Assembly: GCA_030612585.1 (NCBI GenBank)
Contig: JAUWNP010000268.1
Span: 1-5,189 of the forward strand
DNA length: 5,189 bases
Origin: Anaerolineae bacterium
GTDB taxonomy: Bacteria > Chloroflexota > Anaerolineae > B4-G1
Direction: 5' to 3'
The notes under the pieces were generated by a model. The model was given only the letters and a program-made list of their open reading frames with translations, had not been told where the DNA came from and did not search any database. Both the position numbers and the translations under genes were made by a program. Of this stretch, positions 3,063 through 5,189 are shown piece by piece. Each line of letters begins with the position of its first letter. The first letter of the stretch is position 1.

Positions 3063-5054
3063 ATGTCACACAATCACTCTTTCAAACACTTATCTTTTCT
3101 GTCCATCCCCGTCCGGCTGGCGCTGATGATGGGCCTGCTAATCGTGGCGCTGGGCACGACGTTTGTGATTCTCAGCCTGGCGCAACCGGGCAACCCAGAC
3201 CCCGATCCTGACCCCAACACCCACACCGCGCCGCTGACCACCACCGTCTCCATCACATACGACGAGCCCATCAACGCCACCACCGTCACCAGCCGCACCT
3301 TTGCCGTCCACGGCATGCAATCCGGCCTGGTGACAGAGACGCACGGCGTGGTCAACGGTGGCTACACCATCATCGTCACGCCCACCAACGGGTTCTTCCC
3401 CGGCGAACTGGTCTACGCGGTGGCCACCACCCAAACCACCAACATCACCGGCACGCATCCCCTCACCCCCACGCTGTGGCAGTTCACGGCGGGGCGGGTG
3501 GATCCGCGGTGTGTCGCCGGGTTCAGCGACATTGAGGCCGGGCTGACGGGGGTGAAGTATAGCTCTGTCGCCTGGGGAGACTACGACAACGACGGCGATC
3601 TGGACATCCTGATGGCGGGAGATTCAGGCAGTGGCTACATTGCGGATGTGTGGCGCAACGAGGGCGGCGGGACGTTTACGCCTATCAGCGCGGGACTGAC
3701 CGGTGTGGAGAATGGTTCTGTGGCGTGGGGAGACTACGACAACGACGGATACCTGGATATCTTGCTCGCTGGCGGGACGGTTGAGGCAGAATTTGCCAAT
3801 CCCGTATCCAACGTATACCACAACAACGGTAACGGTACATTCAGTGACATCAGCGCCGCGCTGACGGCCGTGGATGACGCTGCTGCAGCCTGGGGAGACT
3901 ACGACAACGACGGCGACCTGGATATCCTGCTGGCGGGAGATTCAGGCATTGGCACCTACATTGCGGACGTGTGGCGTAACGATGGTGGCGGCACCTTTGC
4001 CGCCATCAGCGCCGGGCTGAACGGCCTGAATAATGGTTTCGTCGCGTGGGGAGACTATGACAACGACGGCTGGTTGGATATCCTGTTGACCGGCGATGCT
4101 TCATCCGCGCCTAACGCTCAGACCACTGATCTCTGGCATAACGACACCGATGGGACGTTCATCGAAATCACTACTTCACTGAGCGGTGTGGCGGGCAGTT
4201 CTGTCTCGTGGGGTGACTACGACAACGACGGCGATTTGGATATCGCGCTGGCGGGTTCTCACACAAGTGCTCCTCCTGAGTTCATCGCGGAGGTATGGCG
4301 TAATGACGGCGGCGGGACGTTCACGGATATCAGTGCCGGGTTGACGGGTGTGCAGGACGGTACGATTGCGTGGGGCGACTACGACAACGACGGCGACCTG
4401 GACATCCTGCTCGTGGGTGATACGGGGAGCGGTAGCATGTCGAAAGTGTATCGTAATGACAGTGGCGCAACGTTTACCGACACAGGCGCGGAATTGACAG
4501 GGATAGGGCAGGGTTCTGCCGCCTGGGGAGACTACGACAACGACGGTGACCTGGACATCCTCCTCACGGGACAGGCATTCGATGATGAGACTATGGCGTG
4601 GGTGCAGGTCGCGCAGGTGTACCGCAACGACGACTGCCCCGACCTATCCATCAGCAAGGCCGTTTATCCGGCCACTGCCGCGCCCGGCGACACCATCACC
4701 TATACCATCACCTTCACCAACACCGGGGGCGCCCTGGCCAGCGGCGTGGTCATCACCGACATCGTGCCGGTCAGCGTGACCAACACCAGCGTCATCAGCA
4801 GCGGCAGCGTGGCCATCACCGATACCTTGGCCACCCCGCCCTACGTGTGGGAGGTGGCCGACCTGGCTTCGGGCGCAAGCGGGGTCATCATCATTACCGG
4901 GCAACTGTCCGCTACCCTGGCGACGGGCACCTTCACGAACACCGCTGTCATCACCACCACGGCGGTGGATAGCGATCCCGGCAACAACAGCGACACCGCG
5001 GCGATCACCATCCCGCCGGCCGACCTGGTCGTCACCAAGACCGTTACCCCCTGA
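3063..5054 (+). CDS. Exported seven-repeat FG-GAP/VCBS beta-propeller protein with Big_5-like and DUF11 domains
   Basis: The product has 663 aa. Residues 1-18 are polar/basic, 19-39 are a hydrophobic export segment, and S38-L-A40 is a plausible signal-peptidase site; uncleaved anchoring is possible. A PDPDPDP linker follows at about 45-51. Residues 56-144 look like a Big_5-type Ig-like domain (TTVSITYDEPINATTVTSRTF to TPTLWQFTAG). Seven FG-GAP/VCBS repeats start their WGDYDNDG motif at W171, W222, W277, W329, W383, W437 and W488, spaced 51-55 aa, each with a DxDNDGxLD calcium loop. Seven blades match an integrin-alpha-like propeller, and FSDIEAGLTGV before repeat 1 probably completes the last blade. 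The only two cysteines, C150 and C525, flank the propeller. Residues 527-652 form one DUF11 domain, and ADLVVTKTVTP at 653-663 is the stub of a second. No sortase, PEP-CTERM or C-terminal membrane segment is seen. Adhesion or surface binding is likely but not demonstrated. GC-rich third positions fit host codon use. Confidence 0.92.
   Translation: MSHNHSFKHLSFLSIPVRLALMMGLLIVALGTTFVILSLAQPGNPDPDPDPNTHTAPLTTTVSITYDEPINATTVTSRTFAVHGMQSGLVTETHGVVNGGYTIIVTPTNGFFPGELVYAVATTQTTNITGTHPLTPTLWQFTAGRVDPRCVAGFSDIEAGLTGVKYSSVAWGDYDNDGDLDILMAGDSGSGYIADVWRNEGGGTFTPISAGLTGVENGSVAWGDYDNDGYLDILLAGGTVEAEFANPVSNVYHNNGNGTFSDISAALTAVDDAAAAWGDYDNDGDLDILLAGDSGIGTYIADVWRNDGGGTFAAISAGLNGLNNGFVAWGDYDNDGWLDILLTGDASSAPNAQTTDLWHNDTDGTFIEITTSLSGVAGSSVSWGDYDNDGDLDIALAGSHTSAPPEFIAEVWRNDGGGTFTDISAGLTGVQDGTIAWGDYDNDGDLDILLVGDTGSGSMSKVYRNDSGATFTDTGAELTGIGQGSAAWGDYDNDGDLDILLTGQAFDDETMAWVQVAQVYRNDDCPDLSISKAVYPATAAPGDTITYTITFTNTGGALASGVVITDIVPVSVTNTSVISSGSVAITDTLATPPYVWEVADLASGASGVIIITGQLSATLATGTFTNTAVITTTAVDSDPGNNSDTAAITIPPADLVVTKTVTP
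3573..4556 (+). repeat. Seven tandem DNA repeats of 153-165 bp inside the propeller gene
   Basis: The motif-encoding core begins at 3573, 3726, 3891, 4047, 4209, 4371 and 4524. Copies 1, 2, 3 and 7 are identical at the nucleotide level through the WGDYDNDG codons. Copies 4, 5 and 6 differ there by one base each. The sequence between cores is much more divergent. Confidence 0.85.
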
Positions 5055-5069
5055 GTGACTTACCGTCAC
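5055..5069 (+). other. Short hairpin right after the propeller gene stop
   Basis: GTGAC (5055-5059) and GTCAC (5065-5069) form a 5-bp stem with a 5-nt loop, immediately after TGA 5052-5054. There is no T-tract, so termination here is doubtful. Confidence 0.25.
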
Positions 5070-5090
5070 GTGGAGCAGTTCGTCGATTGA

Positions 5091-5189
5091 ACCGCCCCTC
5101 ATATCTGGGAAAAAGTTGGCGATTTGCCCCACATCTGGGGGTATCTCGCTCACCATTTTGGGTCCGACTGGCCCGATGTGATGATTAGT
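5091..5189 (+). other. Possible partial coding fragment running off the right edge
   Basis: Following the TGA at 5088-5090, the same frame as the propeller gene stays open to the window end. It reads 33 codons, including HIWEKVGDLPHIWGYL and HHFGSDWPDV. The three Trp and the amphipathic look are protein-like. No start with a ribosome site is visible before it, and the opposite strand is also open here, so this may be a gene remnant or chance. No family recognised. Confidence 0.2.

Noticed and set aside
4644..5156. Minus-strand open frame of 170 codons
   Set aside because: His/Gly/Asp-rich shadow of the DUF11 coding region; no ribosome site or domain.

Overview
The window (5189 bp, moderately GC-rich) looks like accessory chromosomal DNA of a free-living bacterium, most probably a member of the Chloroflexota (Anaerolineae-like). 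That assignment is an inference from the gene mix (DUF4258/YgiT-zinc-finger pair, solitary antitoxin, OmpR/KdpE-type regulator, secreted FG-GAP/DUF11 protein) and from a 7-bp tandem-repeat tract of a kind seen in such genomes. No rRNA, tRNA, CRISPR array or intact mobile element is visible.

Layout. 1-145: no gene, but a long imperfect hairpin at the very edge. 146-792: a minus-strand two-gene toxin-antitoxin-like operon (DUF4258 protein, then YgiT-type zinc-finger protein, ATGA overlap) with its own promoter. 793-1118: a nested palindromic element, then a plus-strand C-terminal domain fragment with no usable start (gene remnant). 1119-1973: a possible promoter and leader, then a complete OmpR/KdpE-family response regulator with no kinase beside it. 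1974-2388: a self-contained unit with good promoter, 70-aa Phd/RelB-like antitoxin without toxin, and a strong intrinsic terminator. 2389-2592: a 204-bp intergenic region with four tandem 11-bp T-rich repeats abutting an extended -10 promoter, then a roughly 120-nt structured leader. 2593-2949: a stand-alone receiver domain that has lost its phosphoacceptor Asp. 2950-3062: six tandem heptamers, a GC hairpin and a strong Shine-Dalgarno sequence. 3063-5054: a 663-aa exported protein (signal segment, Ig-like Big_5-type domain, exactly seven Ca-binding FG-GAP/VCBS repeats, one DUF11 domain and the stub of a second). 5055-5189: no confident gene, only a short protein-like reading frame running off the edge.

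How the parts may work together. The most interesting stretch is 2411-5054. An OmpR-type binding array drives what may be one transcript carrying a phosphorylation-dead receiver and a large exported beta-propeller protein, and an orphan OmpR-family regulator lies on the same strand about 440 bp upstream of the array. Whether that regulator binds the array is inference. The rest is typical defence/stability-type accessory content with signs of repeated rearrangement.
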